Origin: Zygnema cylindricum
Taxonomy: Eukaryota > Streptophyta > Zygnematophyceae > Zygnematales > Zygnemataceae
Reading direction: 5' to 3'
Length of the DNA stretch: 64,000 nucleotides
Assembly (NCBI GenBank): GCA_037447655.1
Contig: JBBHKE010002856.1
Coordinates: 477,565 to 541,564 of the forward strand
Shown here piece after piece: positions 45,786-56,624 of the stretch (position 1 is the first letter of the stretch; the number at the start of each line of letters is the position of its first letter). Under the pieces are notes generated by a model, which saw only the letters and a program-made list of their open reading frames with translations, did not search any database and was not told where the DNA came from. Both the position numbers and the translations under genes were made by a program.

Positions 45786-46920
45786 GAGCCCATAGAATTT
45801 TAGGTTATAGGCCCACCATCTAGGGTGCCTATGTTTGGTGGAACAGACTTCACTTACTGGGATTTTACAATGGAGGGATTGCTTTTTGAGAAGCACTTGT
45901 GGGGAATTGTTTCGAGACAAGTGAGATGTCCATCAACGGGCTTTGGAGGAGCTCACTATGGAGAATCATCTGGGGCTGCCCAAAAAACCATCTGGAGTTT
46001 AGATGCCATAGAAGGTGAAGGGAAAATCATTACCGTGGAAGGGGAAATAAGGGAGAAGGATAAAGGGACACATATGGTGAGAGGAGCTAGGCTCTCGGCT
46101 ACGGTTCCACTTGTGGGGGTTATAACTGAACCAAAAACTAAAGAAAATGACAGGAAAATTTGGGAATATAAAAACACTATAGCAAAACATCTCATACTGA
46201 GATATGTGTCTAAGTCCATAGCAATCACTCTTTTAAGTCTAACCAAGTCTTTGGAAATCTGGGAAAGATTTATAAGTGAGAGATTATACAGAGGTACCAG
46301 TTAGTAAAACAAGAAATATAGGCCTATGTTTCTAAAGGATTTAGCATGATAGAGTTTTGCAATGATATTGCTGCGTTATATGTTGAGCTTGTTAGTGCGG
46401 GATATGTAGAATCGGAGGAGAGAAAGATTAATACACTAATCATGAAGCTCCCAGATGAGTACGAAGACATTATTTTCCGTATGCAGGGAATGGATGTCTC
46501 CTCATAGAATTGGAGCATTACCATGGGGATAATTCTTGTGAGGGAAAGCACTTTGGAGCTTCTTAGATGAAGTGACAAGGTGACTGCATTTACAGCTTGT
46601 GGTGATTGGCAGAAGCGTGCTGTGAGGATCGGCGGTGACGAGCGGAAGCGTGATGAGAGGAAGAAAGACAAAGGTAAACCTTATCGGAACTTTGGTGGAA
46701 AGAGAGGGAGAGGAAAGAAAGGGGAGTTTTGAAAAAAAAGGTTTGCTACTTTTGTAGAGAACCAGGTCACTATATGGAGGAGTGTCCTCGTTTGGAAGAA
46801 CTTAGAAGTTAAAGTGTGAATGAGGAGGAAGAAGGGGAAGAGGAGAAAGAGGATGAAGAAATCTTGGAGCTTCTTCACATCGGTAGAATGGAGAAGAGAG
46901 AAAATTACACAGAAAATTCC
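45786..46920 (+). pseudogene. copia gag with zinc knuckle, several stops
   Basis: The frame from 45825 gives PMFGGTDFTYWDFTMEGLLF and EYKNTIAKHLILRYVSKS, the N-terminal half of a copia gag, and stops at 46304. After frameshifts there is LIMKLPDEYEDIIFRMQ and a complete zinc knuckle CYFCREPGHYMEEC near 46746. An acidic Glu-rich stretch follows, then the element is cut before protease by the LTR at 47025. It is related to, but distinct from, the gag at 48100. Confidence 0.75.
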
Positions 46921-47091
46921 ACGAAGGCAACAATGTGTTTTTTGAGGTATAAGGGAAGTAAAGAGAGAGGAGGTACTTGAGGATGTCCGGGAGTGTAGAG
47001 TGTATGACTTAGAAATGAGAAAGTTGTAGAAATTGATGGTTCTCTTTTAAGTATTTTCTAGGTCTAAATAGAAAGAAGCCGAGGCAGTCTA

Positions 47092-47158
47092 TCTCTAACT
47101 TCTCTCTCCAACTCCCACACTTGTCGCAGTCACTCAGAAATTGGAGAGGAAGCTAGAG
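47092..47158. other. conserved LTR hairpin, copy 3
   Basis: CTCTAACTTCTCTCTCCAA pairs with TTGGAGAGGAAGCTAGAG around CCCACACTTGTCGCAGTCAC. AGCCATGGCT follows. Confidence 0.75.
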
Positions 47159-47253
47159 CCATGGCTACCTAGGCTATCCAGAGGTTTACGGGAAATGAAT
47201 TAGTTGATTTATTTAATGGTAGTTTATTTACTAAAAGAAATTAGTGATGCATC

Positions 47254-47328
47254 CACGATTTGATCTTGGTACTTGCCGGCCGACAGACAACCGGTAGACG
47301 ATAACCTTATCCGTTAGGTCTATAACTA
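47254..47328 (-). other. tRNA-like segment antisense to the LTR, copy 3
   Basis: The minus strand gives ATAGACCTAACGGATAAGG, which resembles the D-arm/A-box of a plant tRNA-Arg, followed about 40 bases later by a decayed B box (CCAAGATCAAATC). Confidence 0.5.
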
Positions 47329-48099
47329 ATGATACGTGTTATGTGGTTTGATAATTAATTAAACGTTACCATGTAGGATATTTCAATTAACGGAAACTGC
47401 TTACGGAATATATAGGTTCAGTTATGAAGAAGTACGGATTACGGTACGGATATGAAACAAGTAGCGCGCATTTGTTTTCATAGCGAAACGAATACGGCGC
47501 AAATATTTATTACGGCTACGATTAAATGTGCATTTAATCGGACGGCCGGAATGAATGCCGAGATCGCAGAAGAGGATTTTGGCGGTTTATGGTCATCACC
47601 ACATCGGATGACTCGTGGAAAAATAATATTGGATCGCGGCATCTCCGAGGATTAAGGGAGCAAATTCGGATATACCACGTGTCGACATTTAGGCATGTCG
47701 TACATTGTTCGTACAGAAAGTACACCGGCAGCTGTACTTTTGTGTACGGAAGTGTAATTTGATTGGCTTCGTACATCACTAGATAGAGTCTGTGAGAGAG
47801 ATAGGACTTAGAAAAAAACACTATATAGGACCCTCTCTCCCAGAGAGCTTCTGTACAAAAGGTCAACTTTGACCCTCCATAACTTACTGCTCAAGAAACA
47901 AATTCAGAGATTCTTTTTACTATCGACTCACGGGAGTCTTGCCTTCACGAGGTGAAGGTGGTCAGAGTTTTTGTCTGCCAGGGTGGCAGTTATTATTGCT
48001 GTAACACAAAGGGGTTAGGGTTATCCTAGAGTCTTCTTGCAAGCTGTCCTTTCTGAGGACCTATGGAGGTATCAGAGTTTCACGTTATGGGCCCACCCT

Positions 48100-49060
48100 C
48101 TAAGGTACCCATCTTTAATGGAACTGGCTTCATATACTGGGAAAGTTTGATGACATGAGCTCAATGCGAGAAAAGGTTTTGGGGGATAGTGAGTGGACGA
48201 GTGGGACGTCCATCAAGTCTTGGAATACCTCCAGGGTTTGGAGGAAGCAGATTCACAAAGAAAGCAAATCCATCTTCAACGGAGGAGACAAAGGAAGGAG
48301 AGGTGGTGGACAAAGGAACGGAGAAGGAGACGACCACACCAATAGCAACTGGTTCAGCATTCATGTCACCTATTTCGAGGAACGAGGAGAATGATACTAA
48401 TACGTGGGACTTTAACAATATGGCGACAAAGCAATTCATCCTCCGCCATCTTACTCAAGGGCTTGCATGTCCTCATTTGCAGGTAGAAAGGGCATCTGAT
48501 CTTTAGATGGCTCTTATAGAGATGTACCGAAGTGGTACGATTCAACAACAACAGTTGCTTGATCAGAAAGTTAAGGAGTATGTATACAAAGGGGGGAATA
48601 TGTTGGATTTTTGCAATGAGCTTGCTACACTCTTCATGGAGCTAGAGTGTGCGGGAAAAGTTTTTAGTGAAAAAGAAAAGGTTAACCGTTTACTGATGAA
48701 GTTACCCGATGAGTTCGAGAACATAGTCAACCGTGTGCAAGACTTTGCGGACTCAAGGTGGATATGGAACTCAGTGGTAGGGATGATTCTCGTTTGGGAG
48801 AATACAATTGATATCCGAAGGGGAGGAAAGAGTGGGCAAGCCCTGGCAACTGCGACCGATAGGAGGAACAAGGATTCCCGGAAACCGGCCGGAAACTATG
48901 GAGGGAGGGAGCAGAAAAATCAGACCGACGAGTTCGGACCAAGGGCTCCTAAAGGTTTATGACATTTTTGTAAAAAACCGGGGCACTATATAGCAGAGTG
49001 CACTAAGCTAACCGAGCTTCGATTAAAGGAGGGGTAGACCAGTGGAACCCCAAGAGGAAA
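48100..49060 (+). pseudogene. copia gag of the 47025 element
   Basis: After the leader comes GPPSKVPIFNGTGFIYW, then the gag core in frames 48189-48506 and 48507-48962, with MDFxNE-like LDFCNELATLFMELEC and LLMKLPDEFENIVNRVQ. A stop at 48504 and one at 48961 interrupt it; the latter replaces the first zinc-knuckle Cys (now *HFCKKPGHYIAEC), while the minus-strand copy near 58503 reads CHFCKKPVHYMVEC. The overall length, about 300 residues, fits copia gag. Confidence 0.8.
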
Positions 49061-49073
49061 GAAAAAGGCCCTT

Positions 49074-50215
49074 GTGACACAGGTACATGAGGCGAAATCC
49101 GAGGACGAGGACGATGAGCTCCTTTTGGATGAGGAGTTGGAGGCGAAAAACGAGGTCGAAATTCCACGAAGGCAGAAATGTGCTTACGGTGGATTGAAAG
49201 GTGAAGCAGGCTGGATTATAGATTCAGGTGCCTCCATGCACATGTGTAAGGATAGGCACCTGTTCACTAAGATAAGAAAGATTCCCACCGTAGAGATAGA
49301 GTACGGGGATGGGAGGATAGTCACCACTACTCTTGTAGGATCGGTAGATCTGAAAGTGTTAGTAGAAGGAAAGACATCCATAGTAACATTCTCCGATGTA
49401 TTGTTTATTCCGGAGCTGAACAAAAACCTCATCTCTACATCTGTATTAGATGATAAGGGTTTTTTTACTAGCACTAGGGAAGGAGTCTTTACTGCTAGTT
49501 TTGAGGAGGATGTCTATTTCATTGCTGAGAAAGGTAGCCATGGGATGTTTAGGCTGATTTTAAGTAATGAAACGAAGAAACTTTATTATGCTGGTGTTCA
49601 TGATATTATGATGTGGCATAAGAGGCTTGGGCATGTGAATCTAGATAAGTTAAGAGAGATGAAAAAGATGGGAGTGGTGGAAGGGATTCAGTTCAGTGAG
49701 AGTGATGATATAAGTGATTGTAGTGGATGTGCTCAAGGTAAAGCACACAGATTACCCTTTCCTAAAACAGCAAAGGGAAAAAAAATTCTAGATCTAGTAC
49801 ACACAGATATTTGGGGACCGGCTAAAGTGCCCTCACCGAGAGAAAGAGATTTATGATGATTATCACTGATGATTGGTCTTGGTATTCGCGGGTGTATTTT
49901 TTGAAAAACAAGTCAGAAACTCAGGATTGTTTTAGACAGTATAAAGTATGGAGCGAAAAACTCCATGAAACTTCAATCAAGAGAGTAAGGAGTGACAATG
50001 GTGGAGAGTATACTTCTAACCAGTTTGAGGATTTTTTGAGGGAAGAAGGAGTCCAACACCAAAAGACAGTTCCAGAAAAACCGGAACAGAATGGGGTAGC
50101 TGAAAGGTTAAATAGAACACCAAGTAATAGTGCTAGATGTATGTTGTCACAAAAGAAGATAGGAAAAAGGTTTTGGGCAGAAGCAATGAACTGTGCTAAT
50201 TACCTCAAAAATTGA
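49074..50215 (+). pseudogene. copia protease and integrase of the 47025 element
   Basis: The frame 49074-49856 contains the intact protease site WIIDSGASMHMC and the integrase zinc region (MWHKRLGHVNLDKL, CSGCAQGK), then DLVHTDIWGPAKV, stopping at 49854. A second frame continues with ITDDWSWYSRVYFL, VRSDNGGEYTSNQF and PEQNGVAERLNRT, the D, D and E positions of the core, and stops at 50213. Apart from the one frame break it is well preserved. Confidence 0.85.
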
Positions 50216-50750
50216 GTTCTTACTTCAGCTATAAAAGATCAAACACCTTATGAGAGATGGACAAGCCGGAAACCAAACATATCTCACTTAAAGGTTTTCG
50301 GCAGTCAAGTATTCAGTCTAGATATATATTGGTCTAATTGAAAGCTAGATCCTAAAGGAAAACCGGGATACTTGTTAGGATATGATGAGGATGTTAAAGG
50401 ATATAGAGTTTATGATCTAAAAAGGGAAGATATAATCTTAGAAAAGCATCTAGTAGTTATGGATGAAGGAAAGTCTGTGGATCCGTTCAATTATACAAAG
50501 TTAGTAAAAATCAGATTTGAGTCAGAAAATTCCGATGACTTTGAGCTTCCTAACTATCCAAGTTTTAGAGAAGATGACATTCTTGCAGGTACAAATCAGA
50601 CCGAAAAGGACTCGACTGTGGAAAATCAAGTGACAACTCTACCTGAAGCGGAAGACGTGGTGGAAATTAATTCGGAATCAAGGGATAAGGGAGAAGCTGA
50701 GATTGTTCGAAAGAATCCACGAGAACCATCTATTTCGGCCTTAGATTTTT
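50216..50750 (+). pseudogene. copia integrase C-terminus and linker, truncated
   Basis: It continues as LLGYDEDVKGYRVYDLKRED and an acidic linker, and matches the minus-strand copy at 57206-56625 up to NPREPSI. At about 50750 the coding sequence jumps into the middle of an LTR, deleting all of RT and RNase H. Stops at 50213 and 50341 interrupt the frame. Confidence 0.75.
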
Positions 50751-51236
50751 CGACAATTTGTTGTTATCGCCACATCGGATGACACGTGGCATAGTTACAT
50801 TGGATCGCGGCATCTCTGGGGATTACGGGACCGAATCCGAATATAACATGTGTCGAAATTTATGCCATGTTGTACAATATTTGTATAGAAATTACACTGG
50901 CAACTGTACTTTTGTGTACGGCAGTGTAATATGATTGGTGTCGTACATCAGTAGATAGAGTTTTAGAGAGAGATAGGACTTAGAAAAATTTGGTAGATAG
51001 GACCCTCTCTCCCAGAGAGCTTCTGTACAAAAGGTCAACTTTGACCCTGAATAACTTATTGCTCATGTGAGCAAATTCAGAGATTCTTTTTGCTATCGAC
51101 TCAAGGGAGTCTTGCCTTCAGAGGGGTGAAGGTGGTCATAGTTTTTGTCAGCCAAGGTGGCATTTATTCTTGCTGAAACACAAAAGGGTCAGGGTTATCT
51201 TAAAGGCTTCTTGCAAGCTGTCCATTTTGAGGATCT
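50750..51236 (+). repeat. 3' part of a copia LTR joined to integrase by deletion
   Basis: CGCCACATCGGATGACACGTGG through TTTTGAGGATCT matches the inner-to-3' part of the LTR at 47025-48062. It is followed by ATGGAGGTCTCAGAGTTTC, a leader segment that normally follows a 5' LTR rather than a 3' LTR. The LTR start with hairpin and tRNA-like segment is deleted. Confidence 0.75.
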
Positions 51237-52206
51237 ATGGAGGTCTCAGAGTTTCATCTAGCCTGTCTCCCCTCCTCGTAGGTGCTACGTCCTCCACCCT
51301 CCAACACATGGTTCTGTGGGACTTGCGAATTGGGCGGTTAATTATTGTATGTCTTAGTCACGGTTGACTAAGAGGGGGGGAAATTTCGAGATCAGCCCAA
51401 ACCCACTCTCTTCTCCCAACCCGGTGGGAGAAGGAAGGGAAGAGAGGAAATATCTTCCCACCTCCCCATGCACTCATTCCTATTTCCTATCCGGTTGTCT
51501 CCTCTATATTGCATGCATGTTTGAGGGAGGGATGTGGGCAGAAATAGGCATGATCATCATTATGGGAAGCATCTGCATTTGGGAGGGGTTATTTGCAGGA
51601 CTCCAATGCACACTTTTTTTGGCAGCGGGCCTTTCTCATGTGTTTCCCACGCACGCTCGACAATTGTCAAGTTCGTGTGCGTTTCCGGCACACCTTTATA
51701 TTACCATGGATTTCCGATCCCTTTTTAACCTATATGGTCATCCGAGTACGGAGGAGTGAGTGCACCATGCCGGACGAGATCCTTCTTTTTACCAAATTGA
51801 GCAGGACGCACTTTATTTCGCGCCTAACGGAGGCAAGACCGCCAAGTTCTCCCGTCTCAAAGCTTGCACATCCGTTACATGGGACTAGCTTCCGCCAGCC
51901 CTCGTGGGGGGGACATTGTGGATTGCCACGTAACTTTTTATATTGTCATCTAGATTATGCTGTTAGTTGTTAGTAGGAATTCAGTTTAGGTTCAACCGAA
52001 TTTTGGTCCATTAATTACCCTAGGTCAAAGTCAGGTGTCCTCGCGCTAGTTCAGGATTTTTGGTAGATAAGTGGTTCTAATTTGGACTCTTTGTTCCGGA
52101 TTTAGCCGGAGTAGGAAGTATAACTTTTTGCCCTGAGTAAGGTACGAATTTATTTTTTCTATGTCAGTTCGATAGCAACTGCTCTCTAAAATTCTATGGG
52201 TTCTAT
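51237..52206. other. unclassified; shares an inverted segment with 44690-44915
   Basis: The stretch 51530-51690 (GGCATGATCATCATTATGGG, AGGACTCCAATGCACA and GCACGCTCGACA words) is an inverted relative of 44690-44915. The 52190-52206 end is the CCCATAGAATTTTAG leader after the LTR at 52207-53322. No gene was recognised. Confidence 0.45.
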
Positions 52207-53051
52207 TGCCACACAGAATTCGCAGATCAAAAGAAGCTAATCTAGATAGTGCCCACTCCAAGTTTATATAAACCTAAATGATTGACCCTTTGACAATCAG
52301 AACCCCATTAAAGCTTCACCCCTATGAAACAAGACTTTCTTTGTGCTCAGTTCCACCACAAAATGCAAAGTCAGAATATGTGATTTGGATACATCCACCC
52401 ATTTTGACTTTCCCTTAGAAATGCAGCCACCTAGGCAGGCAAAATCTCTGACCGACTAGACCCCTGTGTAGCCTGGACTTCTCTGAGTGCGTAGCAAAAA
52501 AAATCACTGAATTTGGTCAACTGAGTTGATTAGATATGGCTGGCCAAAGTTTGCCTTTTATACAAGATGCTCTCTGGGAGAGGCAGCTACCAACCCAAAA
52601 TATTCTAAGTCCTAAACCCCTCTCTAAACCCTCTACTATTGAGGTACTGACCAATCGCGGGACTGTACTGTACAATGAAGTACAGATGCCGGTGTACTTT
52701 CAGTACGGACAGTGTACGACGTCGCCATTATGCGACATTTGTCACATCCGGATTGGTTGTCTTCCGTTCCGAAGATTCCGTAAATCTTATGATGTTGCCA
52801 CGTGTCATCCGGAGTGGTAGAGTCCGCAAACCGCCAAATTGTCCTTTGCGCGAAGCCGGCGCTAACCACGGCCGTTTGATTGATATCGGTAATTTATACG
52901 GACCGTCGAAATAAATGTTCGTACTATTTATTTCGTCCGATACTAATAATTCAACTGTTTCTATATCTAATATATCGTAATCCAGTTAAATGGAAAATCC
53001 TACGTGTCCATGTTTATATACATATCAAACCTAATATACCTTAGCACTAGT

Positions 53052-53125
53052 CCTAGACTAAACGGACAAAGCTATTGGCTACGGGTGACTTTACGGACAA
53101 CAGGTTTTTGGATCAATTCCTGGGT
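53052..53125 (+). other. tRNA-like segment antisense to the LTR, copy 4
   Basis: CCTAGACTAAACGGACAAAGC is A-box-like and TTGGATCAATTCCTGG B-box-like, at the same spacing as in the other LTRs. It is decayed. Confidence 0.4.
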
Positions 53126-53195
53126 CCGTCAAGTACCTTTTGGTACATCTACCTAAATCAACCACTGTCTTCTTTAGTGAGCTTAGGCAGCCATG

Positions 53196-53262
53196 GCTCC
53201 AGCTCCCAATCCAGCCTTCAGTGACTACAACAAGTGTGGGGGCTTGGTGAGGGGAGTTAGAG
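53196..53262. other. conserved LTR hairpin, copy 4
   Basis: GCTCCCAATCCAGCC pairs imperfectly with GGCTTGGTGAGGGGAG around TTCAGTGACTACAACAAGTG. The loop is identical to copy 2; the stem has begun to mismatch. Confidence 0.65.
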
Positions 53263-53334
53263 GCAGGATGTCTCTGCTCTATTTCTATCCTAATAGACCT
53301 AGAAAATACTCAAATATCAACACTCCCCTTATTT

Positions 53335-53989
53335 TCTAGTCTATTTTCCTTTCAACTCCTATAAACAAATATATAAACACCCTTTTTTTTCTTTTTCCTT
53401 TTCTTTTCATAAAATTCAAGAAAAATATTATCGTATTTAAAACAGTGCATTTGATGAACATGAATAATAATTGCACCACACATTTTATTCAGCATCCCAC
53501 TTTTCATAAATCTGAGCCAAGATTTTATCCACCTCATCTCCTTTCCATCCACACTAAATCCAATTTCCCTCTTAAAATATAAAGAGTTAGCCCCATTTCC
53601 AATCTGCAACACACACCCTGATGCTAACAGTTTTACAAGTACACCTTCATAAATGCCATCACTCCCTTTAGTGATGTCAAACCCATTACCCCCAAAAATT
53701 GAACTTTCCTCACTCTCTCCCATCAATTTCTTTCCACTATCACTTCCTATTTTTATTCCAAAAAATATTTCTCCTCCCCTAAACATTTCATTAAATATTT
53801 CCCTTCTCCCTTATCCTTTAGATCCCCCTCTAGATTTACTCCTCCCCTTTCCTCGGAATCTGTTGAAGTCTCCATTTCCAACCAGTTTTCAGTTTCCAAA
53901 ATATCTATGAAATTATCCTTATTAATTTTATCTTTTCCGTTTTCACTTATGGATCGTAGATCTGACTTTTGAAGCTCTAAGACTTCCAT
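53335..53989 (-). other. short internal region between two LTRs, unrecognised ORFs
   Basis: It starts right after the leader-like ATGGAAGTCTTAGAGCTTC and ends at a polypurine tract. Two minus frames (53989-53753 and 53786-53352) overlap by about 30 bases in different phases. They encode an acidic Lys/Glu/Asp-rich segment, then GGNGFDITKGSDGIYEG and KRKKKKKG. No gag, protease or polymerase motif is present. It may be the interior of a non-autonomous LTR element or a captured host fragment. Confidence 0.5.
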
Positions 53990-54730
53990 AGGTCCTCAGA
54001 AAGGACATCTTGCAAGAAGCCTCTAGGATAACCCTGACCCCTTTGTGTTACAGCAATAATAACCGCCACCCTGGTAGACAAAAACTCTGACCACATTCAC
54101 CATTGTGAAGGCAAGACTCCCCTGAGTTGATAGTAAAAAGAATCTCTGAATTTGCTCCCCCGAGCAGTAAGTTATGGAGGGACAAAGTTGATCTTTTGTA
54201 CAGAAGCTCTCTGGGAGAGAGGGTCCTATCTACTAATTTTTTCTAAGTCCTAGTTCTCTCACAGACTTTATCTACTGATGTAGGAAGCCAATCAGATTAC
54301 AATTTTGTACACAAAAGTACAGCTGCCGGTGTACTTTCTGTACGAACAATGTACGACATGCCTAAATGTCGACACGTGGTATATCCGAATTTGCTCCTTT
54401 AATCCTCAGAGATGCCTCGATCCAATATTATTCTGCCACGTGTCATCCGATGTGGTGATGACCATAAACCGCCGAAATCCTCTTCCGCGATCTCGGCATT
54501 CATTCCGGCCTTCCGATTAAATGCACATTGAATCGTAGCCGTAATAAATACCTACGCTATATTCGTTTCGCTATCGAAATAAATGCGTTGTACTTGTTTC
54601 TTATCCGTACCGTAATCCGTACTTCTTCATAACTGAACCTATGTATTCCGTAAGCAGTTTCCGTTAAATGAAATATCCTACATGGTAACGTTTAAATAAT
54701 TATCAAACCACATAGTACGTATCATTAGTT

Positions 54731-54802
54731 ATAGACCTAACGGATAAGGTTACTGTCTACTGGTTGTTTGACGGCCGGCAGGTACCAGGATCAAATCCTG
54801 GA
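54731..54802 (+). other. tRNA-like segment antisense to the LTR, copy 5
   Basis: ATAGACCTAACGGATAAGG (A-box-like, tRNA-Arg-like D arm) and CCAGGATCAAATCCTGG (B box within a self-complementary T-arm-like stem) are about 38 bases apart, the normal A-to-B distance of tRNA genes. This is the best-preserved copy of the Arg-like type. Confidence 0.55.
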
Positions 54803-54895
54803 TGCATCACTAATTTCTTTTAATAAATAAACTACCATTAAATAAATCAACTAATTCATTTTCCGTAAACCTCTGGATAGCCTAGGTAGCCATAG

Positions 54896-54960
54896 TTCTA
54901 GCTTCCTCTCCAATTTCTCAGTGACTGCGACAAGTGTGGGAGTTGGAGAGAGAAGTTAGC
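54896..54960. other. conserved LTR hairpin, copy 5
   Basis: CTAGCTTCCTCTCCAA pairs with TTGGAGAGAGAAGTTAG around TCTCAGTGACTGCGACAAGT. Confidence 0.75.
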
Positions 54961-55042
54961 GATAGACTGCCTCGGCTTCTTTCTATTTAGACCTAGAAAA
55001 TACTTAAAAGAGAACCATCAATTTCTACTCTCCCCTTATTAT

Positions 55043-55693
55043 TTAGTCAATTTTTAATATTAGACCACACTTCTCCCTGCAGAAAATTAGCTTAGGGGAA
55101 GGCATAGGTTTGGTCATCATATCTGCTACCATCTCGCTATCTGGTCGGTACTCTAAACTGATTATTTCGTTTTCAACTTTCTCTCTAACAAAGCTGAGTC
55201 TAATGTCCATGTGTTTGGCTTTAAAATGATGTTTAGGATTGGCAGAAACATCGATTTCTGCCTGATTATCACTATAAATTTTCTGCACACCACTCTTAAG
55301 GTGACCAAGCTTACCAAGCAAAGACTTGACCCACATCAATTCTTTTACAGCAAAGCAAGAGGCCATATACTCAGCCTCCATGGTGGACTGAGCAATAACC
55401 TTTTGCTGTTTGCTTCTCCAACAGGAAGCCCCATCACCCACATATAATACATATCCAGAAGTACATCTCCTCATAGGAGCATCACTATAACTAGCATCAC
55501 TCCAAGTAGCGATGTCAGTATTCTCCCCATCCAAATGCAACCATAGATCCCTAGTTCCTATTAAATATCGAAAAACTCTCTTAGGTGCCTCCCAATCCCT
55601 CTTAGTGGGAGCATTTAGACTTCTACTCACCACTCCTACAGCTGCAGCTAAATCCGGCCGGGTACAATTCATAAAATAGATTAGACTTCCCAC
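55043..55693 (-). CDS. copia RNase H domain
   Basis: An open frame of 216 residues opens with GSLIYFMNCTRPDLAAAVG (end of RT connection). It contains WSDASYSD, STMEAEYMA and SDNQAEI, then VADMMTKPMP at the end, the acidic residues and C-terminal motif of Ty1/copia RNase H. The element's polypurine tract and 3' LTR follow directly. It would remove the RNA strand during reverse transcription. The frame is uninterrupted, but the upstream RT frame ends separately, so no full polyprotein can be made. Confidence 0.82.
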   Translation of the reverse strand: MGSLIYFMNCTRPDLAAAVGVVSRSLNAPTKRDWEAPKRVFRYLIGTRDLWLHLDGENTDIATWSDASYSDAPMRRCTSGYVLYVGDGASCWRSKQQKVIAQSTMEAEYMASCFAVKELMWVKSLLGKLGHLKSGVQKIYSDNQAEIDVSANPKHHFKAKHMDIRLSFVREKVENEIISLEYRPDSEMVADMMTKPMPSPKLIFCREKCGLILKID

Positions 55694-55860
55694 TACTTGC
55701 CTGTAAGGAATAGTTTGCTTGAACTTCTATTCTTCAGGAGATAATTCCTCGTCTAAGACTATGACTCCTTCCTCTTCACTCCCCTCACTTCCCTTCTTTA
55801 ACTCCATTGGAGTTGTACAACTATTAGCTTTATCCATTTGATTTTTTTCAAGCATGTTCC

Positions 55861-56603
55861 CTATTGATTCCTTTGAGTCAATCTTATAATCTTTCTTTTT
55901 CGGTCTCTTTCTACTTCAATTCCCAAAATATATTTTGCTTCCCCCATATCGTTTATTTCAAATCTTCCCTTAAGATTGGTTTTCAGTTTATTATTTTTTT
56001 CCATTGATTTACTTAAAATAAGCAAGTCATCAACATAAATTGCAATAAATATAACACCTTCCTCATCTTCGAAAACATAGATTGAGTGATCTGAGCTGAT
56101 CCGGATATATCCCAGACCGGTAAGAAACTCATCAAGCTTCTTATTCCACTGTCGAGGCGCCTGTTTCAAACCATAAAGAGATTTAATCAGCCAGCATACC
56201 TTACTCTCCTCTTCTTCCTCCACAAACCCTTCGGGTTGTCGCATGAAGATCTCCTCTTCCAATTCTCCATGCAAGAAGGCTGTTTTGATGTCCATCTGGT
56301 GCACTTCCATGTCTTTCGCTGCTGCCAGACTGACAAGTATGCGGACGGAGGGAAATCTGACGACTGGGGCAAAGGTTTCCTCGTAGTCAATTCCTCCTTT
56401 TGGGTAAATCCCTTTGTCACTAATCGGGCCTTGTAGTGCTTGATTGTGTTATCTGGGTTCAGTTTTAATTTGAAAACCCACTTACAACCGATTGGTTTTT
56501 TGTTAGGTGGACAATGCACCAGCTCGGAAGTATCGGCTGCCATAATTGAGGCCATCTCCTCATTGATGGCTGTCTTCCACCCGTTTCTATCTGGACAAGT
56601 CAT
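55861..56603 (-). pseudogene. copia reverse transcriptase, one frame break
   Basis: The frame 56603-56187 has EMASIMAADTSELV and IGCKWVFKLKLNPDNTIKHY. After a shift near 56370 the frame 56310-55861 has MDIKTAFLHGELEEEIFMRQ, SLYGLKQAPRQWNKKLDEFL and the catalytic FIAIYVDDLLIL. Order and motifs are those of Ty1/copia RT. The block around 55860-55700 is frameshifted before RNase H. Confidence 0.82.
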
Positions 56604-56624
56604 CGCCTCTCCATAAGTCTAAGG

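Larger units (their letters stand above)
47025..48062 (+). repeat. 5' LTR of a plus-strand copia element
   Basis: It begins TGTAGAAATTGATGG and runs to TTCTGAGGACCT. The leader ATGGAGGTATCAGAGTTTC follows; it contains GGTATCAGAG, the core of the initiator-Met-tRNA primer-binding site of plant copia elements. The hairpin at 47092-47158, antisense tRNA-like segment at 47254-47328 and hairpins at 47925-47988 are present. It is the same family as 53990-55029 and 59398-60445. Confidence 0.82.
52207..53322 (-). repeat. LTR, 1.1 kb, minus orientation
   Basis: Minus strand start TGTTGATATTTGAG (53322), end TGTGTGGCA (52207). The purine tract AAATAAGGGGAG lies directly before its start (53323-53334), as a polypurine tract does before a 3' LTR, while leader sequence follows its end, as after a 5' LTR. 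The hairpin (53196-53262) and tRNA-like segment (53052-53125) are present. Confidence 0.8.
53990..55029 (-). repeat. 3' LTR of the minus-strand copia element
   Basis: It is preceded by AATAATAAGGGGAG (polypurine tract, plus 55030-55043) and begins AGTAGAAATTGATGG, with the usual TG mutated. It ends TTCTGAGGACCT at 53990, followed by leader-like sequence. It pairs with 59398-60445. The hairpin (54896-54960) and antisense tRNA-like segment (54731-54802) are well preserved. Confidence 0.82.
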
